Part shown: positions 37,848 through 47,303 of the stretch, one piece after another
Numbering within the stretch: position 1 is the first letter of the stretch
How the letters are laid out: every line of letters begins with the position of its first letter
Assembly: GCA_965212195.1 (NCBI GenBank)
Contig: CBDBUW010000017.1
Coordinates: forward strand, 1-64,000
Source of the DNA: JAJCYK01 sp965212195
Lineage (GTDB): Bacteria; Bacteroidota; Bacteroidia; Cytophagales; Cyclobacteriaceae
Direction of reading: 5' to 3'
DNA length: 64,000 nucleotides
The notes under the pieces: generated by a model
Database searches by the model: none
The model's input: the letters and a program-made list of their open reading frames with translations, nothing else
What the model was told of the DNA's origin: nothing
Translations under genes and position numbers: made by a program

Positions 37848-40097
37848 ATGAAAGTTCAACTTGCCGGTTTTCTAGTCACTACTTTTTTGGTTTGCACCTG
37901 GTTTCAGACCCATGGACAGGACCTGATAATCAGTAGGGCCCAAGGTCCCATCAACATTGACGGAGTTATGGACGAGAGTAGCTGGCAACAGGCGGCGGTG
38001 GCCATTGCTTTTAACCAACATTTTCCATATGACAGCTCGAAAGCCATAGCTCCCACAGAAGTGCGCGTATGCTACGACGATGAGTTTTTATACGTGTTAG
38101 CCATTATGCATAACCTGGGGCCAAGAGGCTATGTCACCCCTTCCTTGAAGCGCGACTTCCGGGGGCAGGCCTTCGATGGATTTACGGTGGTATTGGATAC
38201 TTACAAAGACAAGACCAACGCTTTTGTATTTGGGGTCAATCCTTACGGAGTGCAAAGGGAAGGTCTCATCTCCAATGGTGGTAATGAGGTGCGTAGAGGT
38301 GGGGGCGGCGGAGGCGGAGGGCTTTCCCTTACCTGGGACAACAAATGGTTCTCAGAGGCTAAGATCTACGAGGATCATTGGATCGCTGAAATGGCGATCC
38401 CATTTAAGACCTTGAGATACCGCGAGAACTCAGACTCCTGGTTTGTCAACTTTTACAGGGTTGATAGCGAATATGGTGAACGGTCAACCTGGTCCCCTAT
38501 CCCTCGAAATTTCCGGTTGGTCAACCTGGCGTTTAATAAGGAAATGAAATGGGACCGGCCCTTGTCAAGTCCTGGTAAAAATATCTCTTTAATCCCCTAC
38601 ACTGCTTTTAAGACCTCGAAGGATTTTGAGGAACAAACCTCTACAAAAAGTAATCTAACAGTAGGTGGAGATGCCAAGATAGCCATATCGCCATCCTTAA
38701 ACCTCGACCTTACCATCAATCCGGATTTTTCGCAGGTGGAAGCCGACCAGCAAGTAACTAATTTGGACCGCTTTGAGATATTCTTTCCTGAGAGGCGGCA
38801 GTTTTTTTTGGAAAATGCGGACTTGTTCGCCTCCTTTGGTAGCAGCGGGGCCAGGCCGTTTTTCTCCAGGCGTATTGGGATTACAAGTGATACCACTACC
38901 GGCACCAACATTCAAAATCAACTCTACTTTGGAGCCCGAATGAGTGGAAACATCAATAACCGCTGGCGCGTAGGTTTGATGACCGTGCAAGCATCCAAGG
39001 AAGAAGATATCTCATTACCCTCGATCAATTACACCGTAGCCACCCTTCAGCACCGCTTAGGTCAACGCTCCAATATATCGGCTATTTTTGTGAACAAACA
39101 AGCCTTTCAGGATTCAATTGGGGGTGACTTTGAAGTAAAGCCTGAAACGTATAACCGGACCTTGGGAGTAGACCTGAACCTGGCCACTCCCGACAATAAA
39201 TGGAGCGGAAAAGGTTACTACCACCGCTCGTATGACGACCAAGGGCTTGACTCCGTTTTCTCCATGGGCTTTGGAGCAAACTACCAAACCTACCGTTGGG
39301 AAGCGCGCTCAGATTTTAGGTCCATAGGAGCGAATTTTAACCCAGAAGTCGGATTCGTACGCAGAACAGATTTTCATCAACTCAGGGGTACTTCCTATTA
39401 CAATTTTTATCCATCCAAAGGCGGTATCCAGTCGCATGCTCCGGGATTTGACTTTGATGTAATCAGAAACAAAGATGTAGGTAATACCGACTGGGATATC
39501 AATTTTCTATACAGGATAAACTTCAAGAACAACGCAAGATTTAGTATGCGGCTGCGCCGGCAATATACTTATCTATTGGATCCTTTCGATCCCAGTGGTA
39601 GCGATGGTCTGGAGCTGCCGGCCAACACCGATTATGCTTATAATTTTGTTTTTGCACGGTTTAACTCCGACCAACGTAAATCCTTTTTCTTTGAACTTAG
39701 TACTCGTTCCGGTGAATATTTCAATGGCACCCGTTTAAATCTGGAAGGCACCTTATCATACCGGTACTCCTATAAAGCAGTCCTTGCCCTAAATTTTACT
39801 ATGAACCGCATCCAACTACCTCAACCTTATAGTGATGCCGATCTTTTTTTGATCGGACCCAGGTTTGACTTCACCTTTACCCGTAATATTTTTTGGACCA
39901 CATTTATACAATACAATAGTCAGATCAATAACGTTAACATAAACACCCGCTTTCAGTGGCGATATAAGCCCGTTTCTGATCTTTTTATCGTTTATACCGA
40001 TAATTACTTGGCCGGTGACGATGGTAAATTTATTGATTTCAATCAACCCAAGTCGCGGGCATTGGTAGTGAAGCTCACCTATTGGTTGAACCTATAG
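37848..40097 (+). CDS. DUF5916 outer-membrane protein with CBM9-like N-terminus
   Basis: A 749-residue Bacteroidota-type protein. It has a signal peptide (cleavage after about residue 23, HGQ) and an N-terminal CBM9/DOMON-like module (about 25-215; INIDGVMDESSWQQA, LYVLAIMHNL, GFTVVLDTYKD). A long DUF5916 region then looks like an outer-membrane beta-barrel, with alternating aromatic strands and a C-terminal strand LVVKLTYWLNL. Conserved landmarks include NPDFSQVEADQQVTNLDRFE and FFPERRQFFLENADLF. Its role is unknown; sugar or nutrient handling at the surface is a guess from the N-terminal module. A glycine run lies at about residues 151-157. Confidence 0.9.
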   Translation: MKVQLAGFLVTTFLVCTWFQTHGQDLIISRAQGPINIDGVMDESSWQQAAVAIAFNQHFPYDSSKAIAPTEVRVCYDDEFLYVLAIMHNLGPRGYVTPSLKRDFRGQAFDGFTVVLDTYKDKTNAFVFGVNPYGVQREGLISNGGNEVRRGGGGGGGGLSLTWDNKWFSEAKIYEDHWIAEMAIPFKTLRYRENSDSWFVNFYRVDSEYGERSTWSPIPRNFRLVNLAFNKEMKWDRPLSSPGKNISLIPYTAFKTSKDFEEQTSTKSNLTVGGDAKIAISPSLNLDLTINPDFSQVEADQQVTNLDRFEIFFPERRQFFLENADLFASFGSSGARPFFSRRIGITSDTTTGTNIQNQLYFGARMSGNINNRWRVGLMTVQASKEEDISLPSINYTVATLQHRLGQRSNISAIFVNKQAFQDSIGGDFEVKPETYNRTLGVDLNLATPDNKWSGKGYYHRSYDDQGLDSVFSMGFGANYQTYRWEARSDFRSIGANFNPEVGFVRRTDFHQLRGTSYYNFYPSKGGIQSHAPGFDFDVIRNKDVGNTDWDINFLYRINFKNNARFSMRLRRQYTYLLDPFDPSGSDGLELPANTDYAYNFVFARFNSDQRKSFFFELSTRSGEYFNGTRLNLEGTLSYRYSYKAVLALNFTMNRIQLPQPYSDADLFLIGPRFDFTFTRNIFWTTFIQYNSQINNVNINTRFQWRYKPVSDLFIVYTDNYLAGDDGKFIDFNQPKSRALVVKLTYWLNL

Positions 40098-40174
40098 GTG
40101 AGTGGTTGGCAATCCTCAAACCCTGCATTTGGGTGAAGATCCTAGATTGCCGTTCTCATAAATAGTAATACTAT

Positions 40175-40194
40175 GGGTGGGGGAAACCCCACCC
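40175..40194 (+). terminator. GC-rich hairpin with GAAA loop
   Basis: Eight perfectly paired bases, GGGTGGGG against CCCCACCC, enclose a GAAA tetraloop. It lies 77 bases past the DUF5916 stop. There is no U-tract after it (the following bases are TCCTCC), so it is either a 3'-end stabilising structure or part of a repeat and not a classic intrinsic terminator. Confidence 0.4.
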
Positions 40195-40290
40195 TCCTCC
40201 CCCTCGCTTTCGGGCTCGACAGAAGGCCAAACAGAGGCTGCGCAATCCTTTTGCTTTTCTCAATATGAATTTGCTTCCAAACTAAGTATT

Positions 40291-40315
40291 CCGAGTATCA
40301 TATTTTGATACTCGG
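40291..40315. repeat. Perfect 10-base inverted repeat
   Basis: CCGAGTATCA and TGATACTCGG flank a TATTT loop with no mismatch. It lies 107 bases before the ATG chosen for the propeller/PHP gene and overlaps the earlier in-frame ATG at 40305, which argues against that start. It could be an operator or an RNA element in the leader; no regulator is adjacent. Confidence 0.45.
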
Positions 40316-40421
40316 TAAGATTTACTTGAGAGACCTGCCGGGCCCAGCCTACCCCTTCCTATTTATTATCCCGCTCTTTTTCCGTATGTTGGAGAACATA
40401 CAAAAGCGAACAATATCATCT

Positions 40422-42854
40422 ATGACTTCCTGCAAAACCCATCTGCTTACTACATTGCTCTTGCTAACCTCTTTTCTGCTTCAAGCCCAGTGGACCAACC
40501 GCTATCCCAAAGTACAGGGGTATGGCCACCATGTTTACCTGGAGGCCTTTGAACTTCCCATTCTGAACGCCGGCCCTACGGATCCGGCACCATCGCCAAA
40601 TGGTGATCAGTTGGCTTTCGTCGCCAAGGGCTGGCTGTGGATTCTGGACCACCAAACAGGTGTGGCTAAACGCCTTACCTCTTCCGGCCAGGTAGACGCC
40701 AAACCCAACTGGTCTAGTGATGCCAGTAAGTTGGTCTTTATTCGTGACAATGGATCCGACACTAAGATAATGATGCTAGAGCTGGGGTCAGGCGAGGAAA
40801 AACAGTTGGTAGATACGGAAGCCATGGAACTGGACCCTGTTTTCAGTAACAATGACCAAAGTGTGTTTTATGCCTCAGCTGAAGAGGGAACCTTCGATCT
40901 ATGGAAATTGAATTTAAGCTCCATGCAGAAAGAAAAAATCACCTCCGGAGCCAGTCTGGAACGGTTGCCCATTCCTTTTTCGGCCGACAACCAGCTGTTA
41001 TATCTGAAAAAGCAGGGCTTTTCCTACGATTCCTTTGAACGAATGGATCTGAATAACGGGACCTCGCAAACGGTGTTGTCCGACAATTTTATCTCGCAGG
41101 CATCCTTTACCCTATCACCAGACGGCCGTACCCTGGCCTACACCTGGCCTCAAGAAAGCCATTATGAACTACGTATTACAGATTTGACGGTTCCCAGTCA
41201 TACCATGTTACTAACCGGCAGTGAAGGTTTGCCCCTTTCCCCTAAGTTCAGTGCCGATGGCAAGTGGGTTTTCTACTGCGAAGTCGGTGATGATGAACGG
41301 CAGCAGTTGAAAAAGATGCCAGTGACCGGTGGAAAGCCACAAGTAGTAGAGATAAAGCAATGGGATTGGGGGGTGTCGACCAAGACCGTTAAGATTAGGA
41401 CCCAAATTCAGGATGAAGCGACGCCAGCCAGAATACAGGTGGTGAATGACCAGGGGCATCCTTTTGTTCCTAAACATGGGTTGATACACTCCGAAGGTCA
41501 ATACGGTAGTGTTTTTTTTTATAGCGATGGGGCCTGTGAATTGGAACTGCCCCATGGAAATTACACCATCACCGCGGTACAGGGTTTCTCTACTAAGGTG
41601 AGTCAGCACACTATGACCCTGAATGAAAGCACTCTTAGTGAGATTCAGCTGGATTTAGAACAAATTTGGGATGCTCGAGCCGCCGGCTGGTATGCCGGCG
41701 ACAACCACTTTCACCTGAACTATGGAGGCAGCAGCCGTTTAGATCCGGAGGACATTATTTTAGAGATGAAGGGTGAAGGTCTGGATATGGGCTTTCCCTT
41801 GCTAGCTAATTTACACAATCGCTTTCTAGATCAGCAGCTCTGGGGCTGGGAGAATGACAGCCCCCCTTTTATTCGATTTGGGCAGGAAGTGCGATCACAC
41901 TTTCTGGGACATTTGAATCTGTTGGGCACACAGGAACTGTTTTGGCCCTGGGTATGGGGCCCCTTTTACGACCTTTATGGACGGGATGATCGTCTGAATG
42001 CTGAAGCTCTGCGCTTTACCCGAGAGCAAAAAGCACTAGCTGGATATGTACACCCGGTAGGGGTTAGAGATCCTATGACCGAACAGGGAATGAGCAGAAT
42101 ACCGGTTGAATTAGTAGCTGATTATGTTTTGGGAGAAGTAGATATTCTGGAAGTGGGCTGCTTGTGGACCGATGAGGTCGGCACCAGCGAAATGTGGCAT
42201 AAATTTTTGAATTTGGGGATACCTGTAACATTGTCCGCGGGAAGCGATGTAATGAACGATTACTACCGCACCATGGCCACAGGAGCTGCCCGGGTATACG
42301 TAAAGCCTGAGGGCGCATTTACCGTGGAAAGTTATCTCCAGGCTTTAAAAAAAGGGACCAGCTTTGTCAGTACCGGGCCCTTACTGGAATTTCAGGTGGA
42401 AGGCAATGAGGCTGGCGGCATTATCACCAGACAAAATGGAAAAGCAAAATGGAAACTTACTACACATTCGGTGGTACCCTATGAGACCATTGAGGTGATT
42501 GTTAATGGAAAAGTAGTATGGAGTAAAAAAGGCAAAAGTAAATCCGGCAGCCACCAATACCAGGGCAGTGTAAAAATCCCAGAGGGTGGTTGGATCACGG
42601 CCAGGGTATATGGCGGCTCCAATCAGTGGCCCTTTCTAGATAGTTATCCTTTCGCGGAAAGCGGTGCCATATGGTTCCAGGAAATTGGTAGTACCGAGAA
42701 ATCCGCCAAGGTCCAATCCGCTGGAGAATTGCTGCAGATATTGGGTGTATCCACAGAAAGGTTAGTGTCTGGATACAGGGAGGCCCCTATTCCCAAACTT
42801 CGTGGTCATTTTGAAAAAGCCCGAAAGAAATTGGCAGGTATTATTGAGGAATAG
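40422..42854 (+). CDS. CehA/McbA-type PHP metallohydrolase with TolB-like beta-propeller
   Basis: About 810 residues from the start chosen. A signal peptide (ends LLQAQ) is followed by WD40/TolB-like propeller repeats (about 50-310; DGRTLAYTWPQ, SADGKWVFYCEVGDDE) and a beta linker. The PHP-family metallohydrolase domain then shows GDNHFHLNYGGSS and AGYVHPVGVRDP as metal-binding segments, and ends with SAGSDVMND and the tail SYLQALKKGTSFVSTGP. Members of this group are phosphoesterase-like or hydrolytic, but the substrate is unknown. ATG at 40422 gives a clean signal peptide, whereas the in-frame ATG at 40305 adds 39 residues and sits in the hairpin. Confidence 0.85.
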   Translation: MTSCKTHLLTTLLLLTSFLLQAQWTNRYPKVQGYGHHVYLEAFELPILNAGPTDPAPSPNGDQLAFVAKGWLWILDHQTGVAKRLTSSGQVDAKPNWSSDASKLVFIRDNGSDTKIMMLELGSGEEKQLVDTEAMELDPVFSNNDQSVFYASAEEGTFDLWKLNLSSMQKEKITSGASLERLPIPFSADNQLLYLKKQGFSYDSFERMDLNNGTSQTVLSDNFISQASFTLSPDGRTLAYTWPQESHYELRITDLTVPSHTMLLTGSEGLPLSPKFSADGKWVFYCEVGDDERQQLKKMPVTGGKPQVVEIKQWDWGVSTKTVKIRTQIQDEATPARIQVVNDQGHPFVPKHGLIHSEGQYGSVFFYSDGACELELPHGNYTITAVQGFSTKVSQHTMTLNESTLSEIQLDLEQIWDARAAGWYAGDNHFHLNYGGSSRLDPEDIILEMKGEGLDMGFPLLANLHNRFLDQQLWGWENDSPPFIRFGQEVRSHFLGHLNLLGTQELFWPWVWGPFYDLYGRDDRLNAEALRFTREQKALAGYVHPVGVRDPMTEQGMSRIPVELVADYVLGEVDILEVGCLWTDEVGTSEMWHKFLNLGIPVTLSAGSDVMNDYYRTMATGAARVYVKPEGAFTVESYLQALKKGTSFVSTGPLLEFQVEGNEAGGIITRQNGKAKWKLTTHSVVPYETIEVIVNGKVVWSKKGKSKSGSHQYQGSVKIPEGGWITARVYGGSNQWPFLDSYPFAESGAIWFQEIGSTEKSAKVQSAGELLQILGVSTERLVSGYREAPIPKLRGHFEKARKKLAGIIEE

Positions 42855-43394
42855 GTCTTATCGGGAGATATTGATAGCCAGTCTACCGTTATTTTATGCC
42901 GTTACAATGATCCGGGTGTAAGCATCTTGAATAATATCGCCAGTCCTATGTGCCAGGGAATGAATTATTTGAGGGAATGTATGCAGTGTTATTTAGAGAA
43001 TGAATGGACTGCTAATTGAAAGAATATTGTCTGGAATATCTCATTTTGGAATAAGGAACCCTATTTCAAAATGATAAAGAAAAGACTACCGATCCTGGTG
43101 ATGCGGATCAAACCTAGTAGCTGATCAGGGTAAAAAAGGTTAAAAGACCTAAAAATACCCGGATATTGGTTCGGCTTAAGACATAGGTTAAAAGAAGAAT
43201 GGTTAACATATTTACCTGTTTACAATAACACAACTTTTTAGCTGCAAAAATGGTACCAATTACTCCCCAATCTGATGTATGGGTGGAATTGGTGTCTAAC
43301 TGTTTATTGCAAATAATAACATTTGGTAACCCTAATAGTTCCACAATTAGGTGATCCTCGTATGGCATTTCGACCAACGGGCTAATTTAAAGGA
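42855..43394. other. 540-base gap without a supported gene
   Basis: Neither strand shows a recognisable gene. An 87-codon open frame on the minus strand (43114-43377) has no family resemblance and I do not call it. The only clear structure is the inverted repeat at 43041-43074. The gap separates the propeller/PHP gene from the 3' end of the exporter operon, so both transcripts should end here. Confidence 0.5.
43041..43074. repeat. 13-base inverted repeat, 8-base loop
   Basis: TCATTTTGGAATA pairs with TATTTCAAAATGA around AGGAACCC, with one G-T mismatch. It is AT-rich and symmetrical. It could be a bidirectional 3'-end structure for the two converging transcripts or an operator-like dyad, but lacks a clear T-tract on either side. 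Confidence 0.35.
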
Positions 43395-44519
43395 CTAAAC
43401 GGTTTTTCGATAACGGTAAATGGCCAGTCCATTTACCCCAACAGCGTAAAGAAACACAATCAGGGCATGCCACTTAATGTCCATCAAACCCGAACCTTTT
43501 AACATTACCATCCTCACTACTTCAATGAAATATCTAACGGGGTTAAATAAAGTAATTCGCTGAGCCCATAAAGGCATATTTTCAATAGCTGTGAAAAGCC
43601 CGCCCATTAGAATGAATATGACCAGGAAAAACCAGGTAATAAACATGGCTTGTTGCTGGGTCTCGGTGAAGGTGGATATGAATAGACCCAACCCCAGTAC
43701 AAGTATCAGATAGATAACTGCAAATCCGTAGATCAAAAAAATGCTGCCCACAAATGGTATATCAAATACCACTTTGGCGATAATGAAGCCAATAGTAAGC
43801 TCCACCAAACCCAGGATCAAAAAGGGTAACAGTTTTCCGGTAATGAACTGATATTTTTTTATGGGTGTAACGTTCAGCTGCTCAATGGTACCTATCTCTT
43901 TTTCTCTAACGATGTTCATGGCCGAAAGAAAGGCGCCAATCATAGTGACCAGCAGTACCAGGATTCCCGGGACCATGAAAGTCTTATAATTTAGGTCCGG
44001 ATTAAACCAGTGGGAGTATTCGACCTGTATCCTATTCAAAGGACTCCTACCAACTTTGTTGATAGCTTGAAAGTCCTGCCTGATCTCCTGATTAAATTGT
44101 GAGATGACCTCCAGTGCGTAAAAGTTCGCCAATGCGCCTTTGGTACCGTCAATAGCATTGACCACCAGCTGAATTTTCTGAGTGTTCTCACGGACCAACT
44201 TCTTCTCGAACCCTGAAGGTATTTCGATTACCAGATCGGCCTGGTTACGATCCAATGCAGTTTCGCCATCCTGGGAAGATAATCCAAAACCGCTGATAAG
44301 GAAGTAATTGGAGCCGTCCATTTTGCTTCTCAACAAGCGGCTCAGGGTCGACTGGTCTTTATCAATGAAAAATAATTTCAGGTTCTCAATTTCAAAGTTG
44401 GCAGCATTTGCTAATACTACCAATTGGATCACCGGCATGATAAAAATAATTGGCAGCATCCCTTTGTTGCGAAATATTTGCAGAAACTCCTTCCTTACCA
44501 GAAATTGTATGATCCTCAT
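43395..44519 (-). CDS. ABC-2 transporter permease (second of pair)
   Basis: A 374-residue inner-membrane permease of the ABC-2 type (YhhJ/YbhR-like). There is an N-terminal helix after RIIQFLVRKEFLQIFRNKG, a large periplasmic loop (about 45-170) and five C-terminal helices. The conserved REKEIGTIEQLNVTPIKKYQF segment lies at the cytoplasmic side. It is the last gene of the seven-gene exporter operon and overlaps its paralogue upstream by four bases. The two permeases should form the membrane channel that the two ATPase proteins drive. Confidence 0.93.
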   Translation of the reverse strand: MRIIQFLVRKEFLQIFRNKGMLPIIFIMPVIQLVVLANAANFEIENLKLFFIDKDQSTLSRLLRSKMDGSNYFLISGFGLSSQDGETALDRNQADLVIEIPSGFEKKLVRENTQKIQLVVNAIDGTKGALANFYALEVISQFNQEIRQDFQAINKVGRSPLNRIQVEYSHWFNPDLNYKTFMVPGILVLLVTMIGAFLSAMNIVREKEIGTIEQLNVTPIKKYQFITGKLLPFLILGLVELTIGFIIAKVVFDIPFVGSIFLIYGFAVIYLILVLGLGLFISTFTETQQQAMFITWFFLVIFILMGGLFTAIENMPLWAQRITLFNPVRYFIEVVRMVMLKGSGLMDIKWHALIVFLYAVGVNGLAIYRYRKTV

Positions 44520-45622
44520 CCCAGTCTAATGTTAAATTTTTTCACACTGAGCATCACAAAAAATAGGGTGAAGCCTACTAATATCAGGGTCTCCTTCCAG
44601 AAATAACCTATCCCCACGCCCTTTAACATGATAGATTTCACCACAATGATAAACCACTTTGCAGGGATGATGTGGGAGATCTTTTGCAGTATCCAAGGCA
44701 TATTCTCGATAGGAAAAATAAAGCCGGACAGCAGAATTGTGGGAAGCATCAGTCCCATTAAGGAGATCAATAGTGCCGTTTGTTGGGTGTGGGTTACTGT
44801 GGATATCAAGATCCCTAGCGACAGGGCCATTAAGATGAAAAGTATGCATTCCAAGAGCAACAGGATCAAACTACCGTTAGTCGGCACTCCAAAGACATAA
44901 TACCCCAGAATTAAAATGGCCAGGGCATTGACAAAGGACAAAAGCAGGTAGGGCACCACTTTTGCCAGGATCACCTGCAATGGCTGCATGGGGGACGCTA
45001 ACAGGACTTCCATGGTACCTGTTTCTTTTTCCCTGGTGATGGATATAGAAGTCATCATAGCCGAAACCAGCATTAGTATGACGGTGATCAACCCCGGTAC
45101 AAATAGAAATACACTCTTTAGATTAGGATTATACTGCATTCTCACCTCAGGGGTGATGGTCAAGGGTAAGCTCCGGTGGTCGTTCAATTCACTTTGAAAA
45201 CTACGGATAATAGAGGAGGTGTAATTGATCAAAGTATTGGCAGTATTGGGGTCGGTTGCATCTGCCAGTAGTTGGATGTGGCTGGCGTGGTTCTGCTGCA
45301 GGTTTTCATTAAAATCCTCTCCGATGATCAATACCATTTTTACTGAACCTTTTTGAAAAACACCCTCCGCCTCATGCTCCGAATTCAGGTAATCCTCCAA
45401 AACAAAATAGCCCGAGGAGAGGATTTTTTCGCTCAGCCTCTTGGAAAGGTGGTCTTTTGACTTATCCAGGATGGCAATTTTTGCGTCTTTGATCTCATTG
45501 GTTATAGCGTAACCGAAAAGCATGATTTGAGCCACTGGCATGCCAAATAAGATCACCAGCGTACGCTTATCACGGAATATGTGATAGAACTCCTTGCGAA
45601 CAAATGCTAAGAACCTTTTCAT
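44516..45622 (-). CDS. ABC-2 transporter permease (first of pair)
   Basis: A 368-residue permease homologous to the next gene product (YbhS-like). It begins MKRFLAFVRKEFYHIFRDKRT, has the same large periplasmic loop, and carries ITREKETGTMEVLLASPMQPLQV before the helical bundle. LLSGFIFPIENMPWILQKIS marks the late membrane segment typical of drug or polyketide exporters. It overlaps the ATPase gene upstream and the second permease gene downstream by four bases each, so translation is probably coupled. Confidence 0.93.
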   Translation of the reverse strand: MKRFLAFVRKEFYHIFRDKRTLVILFGMPVAQIMLFGYAITNEIKDAKIAILDKSKDHLSKRLSEKILSSGYFVLEDYLNSEHEAEGVFQKGSVKMVLIIGEDFNENLQQNHASHIQLLADATDPNTANTLINYTSSIIRSFQSELNDHRSLPLTITPEVRMQYNPNLKSVFLFVPGLITVILMLVSAMMTSISITREKETGTMEVLLASPMQPLQVILAKVVPYLLLSFVNALAILILGYYVFGVPTNGSLILLLLECILFILMALSLGILISTVTHTQQTALLISLMGLMLPTILLSGFIFPIENMPWILQKISHIIPAKWFIIVVKSIMLKGVGIGYFWKETLILVGFTLFFVMLSVKKFNIRLG

Positions 45623-46353
45623 TCTACTTCCGGTCTGGCCAGTTTCACAAATACGTCATGCATACTTTCTACTCCATAGTGATATTTCAAAGCACTCGGT
45701 TTATCTAGCGCTTCGATCCTGCCATCCACCATCATAGACACCCGGTCGCAATACTCTGCCTCATCCATATAGTGAGTAGTGACAAACACGGTTATACCTT
45801 TGTGGGAAGCTTCATAGATCAAGTCCCAGAATTGCCGTCTAGTAATAGGGTCAACCCCGCCCGTGGGTTCATCCAGAAAAACGATCTTGGGGTCGTGAAT
45901 GATAGCCACTGAAAAGGCCAGTTTTTGCTTCCACCCTAAGGGCAAAGAAACGATCCTCTCATTCTGCACCTGTTCCAAGCCTAATTTGGCTATCAATTCA
46001 TCGGTCTTTTCTCGAATGGATTGATTGGAAAGTCCGTAAATCCCCGCGTAGAAGCGGATGTTCTCCTGTACGGTCAGATCTTCATATAGGGAAAACCGTT
46101 GGCTCATGTAGCCAATGTTTCTTTTGATTTCCTCTGGTTGTTTGTAAACATCATACCCAGCTACCATGGCTTGGCCCTCGGTGGGTTTCCAAAGTCCGAT
46201 CAACATCTTTATGGCGGTAGTCTTCCCTGCTCCGTTGGCCCCTAAAAAGCCAAATATTTCACCCTTGCCGACTTCGAAGCTTATGGCGTCAACGGCCGTA
46301 AAATCACCGAACCGCTTGGTGAGGTTCTTTGCATAAATTATGGGGCGCTCCAT
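45619..46353 (-). CDS. ABC transporter ATP-binding protein (single domain)
   Basis: A 244-residue ATPase for the exporter. Walker A is GANGAGKTTAIKM, the Q-loop is in YMSQRFSLYEDLT, and Walker B with the catalytic Glu is IVFLDEPTGGVDP. The H-loop histidine is in VFVTTHYMDEA. The ABC signature is degenerate: SLPLGWKQKLAFS stands where LSGGQ is expected, so this protein may bind ATP but contribute only weakly to hydrolysis. The upstream ATPase keeps LSGGMKQK and a canonical Walker B, but in it the H-loop is replaced by VSTPYMDEA. The two probably pair as a heterodimer with complementary sites. It overlaps both neighbours. Confidence 0.93.
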   Translation of the reverse strand: MERPIIYAKNLTKRFGDFTAVDAISFEVGKGEIFGFLGANGAGKTTAIKMLIGLWKPTEGQAMVAGYDVYKQPEEIKRNIGYMSQRFSLYEDLTVQENIRFYAGIYGLSNQSIREKTDELIAKLGLEQVQNERIVSLPLGWKQKLAFSVAIIHDPKIVFLDEPTGGVDPITRRQFWDLIYEASHKGITVFVTTHYMDEAEYCDRVSMMVDGRIEALDKPSALKYHYGVESMHDVFVKLARPEVE

Positions 46354-47288
46354 TTGTGTTCTTTTTGCATAAATGCCATGAAACAGTCCTCAATGGTAGG
46401 CTCAATACTTTTGATATGAATATCTCGGTGCCCCTGGTCTTGTAGATACTGGTGAAGTTCCCGTTCAGGAGCCTGTTCAGGAGATTGTGCGCGCTTATCG
46501 GTATAGTGAAGGTATTCTCCAAAGGCAAAAACCGAAGCAGTTGAGGGATACGCTTGCAGGTCATTAATGAGCTGGTATTTATCGGCAGATTTTATGGCGA
46601 ATAGCTTCGATGGAAATCGAGATATGATGGCAACTGGGGTATCTACTGACAGGATCTGCCCCTCCTGCATTAAAGCCACCCGATCGCAAAGATCAGCCTC
46701 GTCCATATAAGGGGTCGATACCAGTACCGTTATACCCCGTGCTTTAAGCTTAATCAGCATCTCCCAAAACTCATTGCGGGAAACCGGGTCAACTCCGGTT
46801 GTAGGCTCATCCAAAAAGAGGATTTCCGGTTCGTGGATCATGGCGCAGGAAAGCGCCAACTTTTGCTTCATACCACCGGACAACTTCCCGGCTTTTCTGT
46901 TTTTGAAGGGCTCAAGCTGTTGGTATATGTCCTTGATCAAATGATAGTTCTCCTCTACGGTGGTTTTATAGATGGATGCAAAAAGCTGTAAGTTTTCAAG
47001 TACTGTTAGGTCCTGGTACAGGGAAAATCTACCGGGCATATAGCCCATCCGGTTTCTAATTTGCCGATAATGGTTCCCTACTTCCATGCCCAGTACATCC
47101 GCCTGACCGGTATCTGACAGTAATAACGTAGCCAGGATACGAATGAGAGTGGTCTTTCCTGCCCCATCGGGACCGATGATGCCGAACAATTCTCCTTGGT
47201 TAACCTCCAGGCTTACTCCTTTTAAAGCGCTTTGGCTTCCGTAATTCTTGATCAAATTATCAACTGTAACTGCGAGCGTGCTCATCAT
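46338..47288 (-). CDS. ABC transporter ATP-binding protein with C-terminal extension
   Basis: A 316-residue ATPase. Walker A is GPDGAGKTTLIRI, the signature LSGGMKQK is intact, and Walker B is ILFLDEPTTGVDP. The switch histidine of the H-loop is replaced by proline in VLVSTPYMDEADL. This matches a heterodimer where each ATPase has one altered site. The extra 70 residues after the core are common in exporter ATPases of the YbhF/CcmA-like group, where the two domains are fused in Escherichia coli; here they are separate genes. Overlap of 16 bases with the next gene and a 15-base gap from the HlyD-type gene place it mid-operon. Confidence 0.92.
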   Translation of the reverse strand: MMSTLAVTVDNLIKNYGSQSALKGVSLEVNQGELFGIIGPDGAGKTTLIRILATLLLSDTGQADVLGMEVGNHYRQIRNRMGYMPGRFSLYQDLTVLENLQLFASIYKTTVEENYHLIKDIYQQLEPFKNRKAGKLSGGMKQKLALSCAMIHEPEILFLDEPTTGVDPVSRNEFWEMLIKLKARGITVLVSTPYMDEADLCDRVALMQEGQILSVDTPVAIISRFPSKLFAIKSADKYQLINDLQAYPSTASVFAFGEYLHYTDKRAQSPEQAPERELHQYLQDQGHRDIHIKSIEPTIEDCFMAFMQKEHKWSAP

Positions 47289-47303
47289 TTTCCAATTGGA
47301 CCG

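Larger units (their letters stand above)
40098..40421. other. Intergenic region with two strong hairpins
   Basis: No gene is visible in these 324 bases. The region contains a G/C-rich hairpin, then a very C-rich strand (about 40191-40220), and a second perfect hairpin just before the next gene. Base composition changes abruptly along it, unlike neighbouring gaps. It may hold the end of the DUF5916 transcript and the control region of the next gene. Confidence 0.5.

Noticed and set aside
43114..43377. 87-codon open frame on the minus strand downstream of the exporter operon
   Set aside because: No family resemblance, no ribosome-binding site and a composition like the surrounding non-coding DNA; it is more likely a chance frame.
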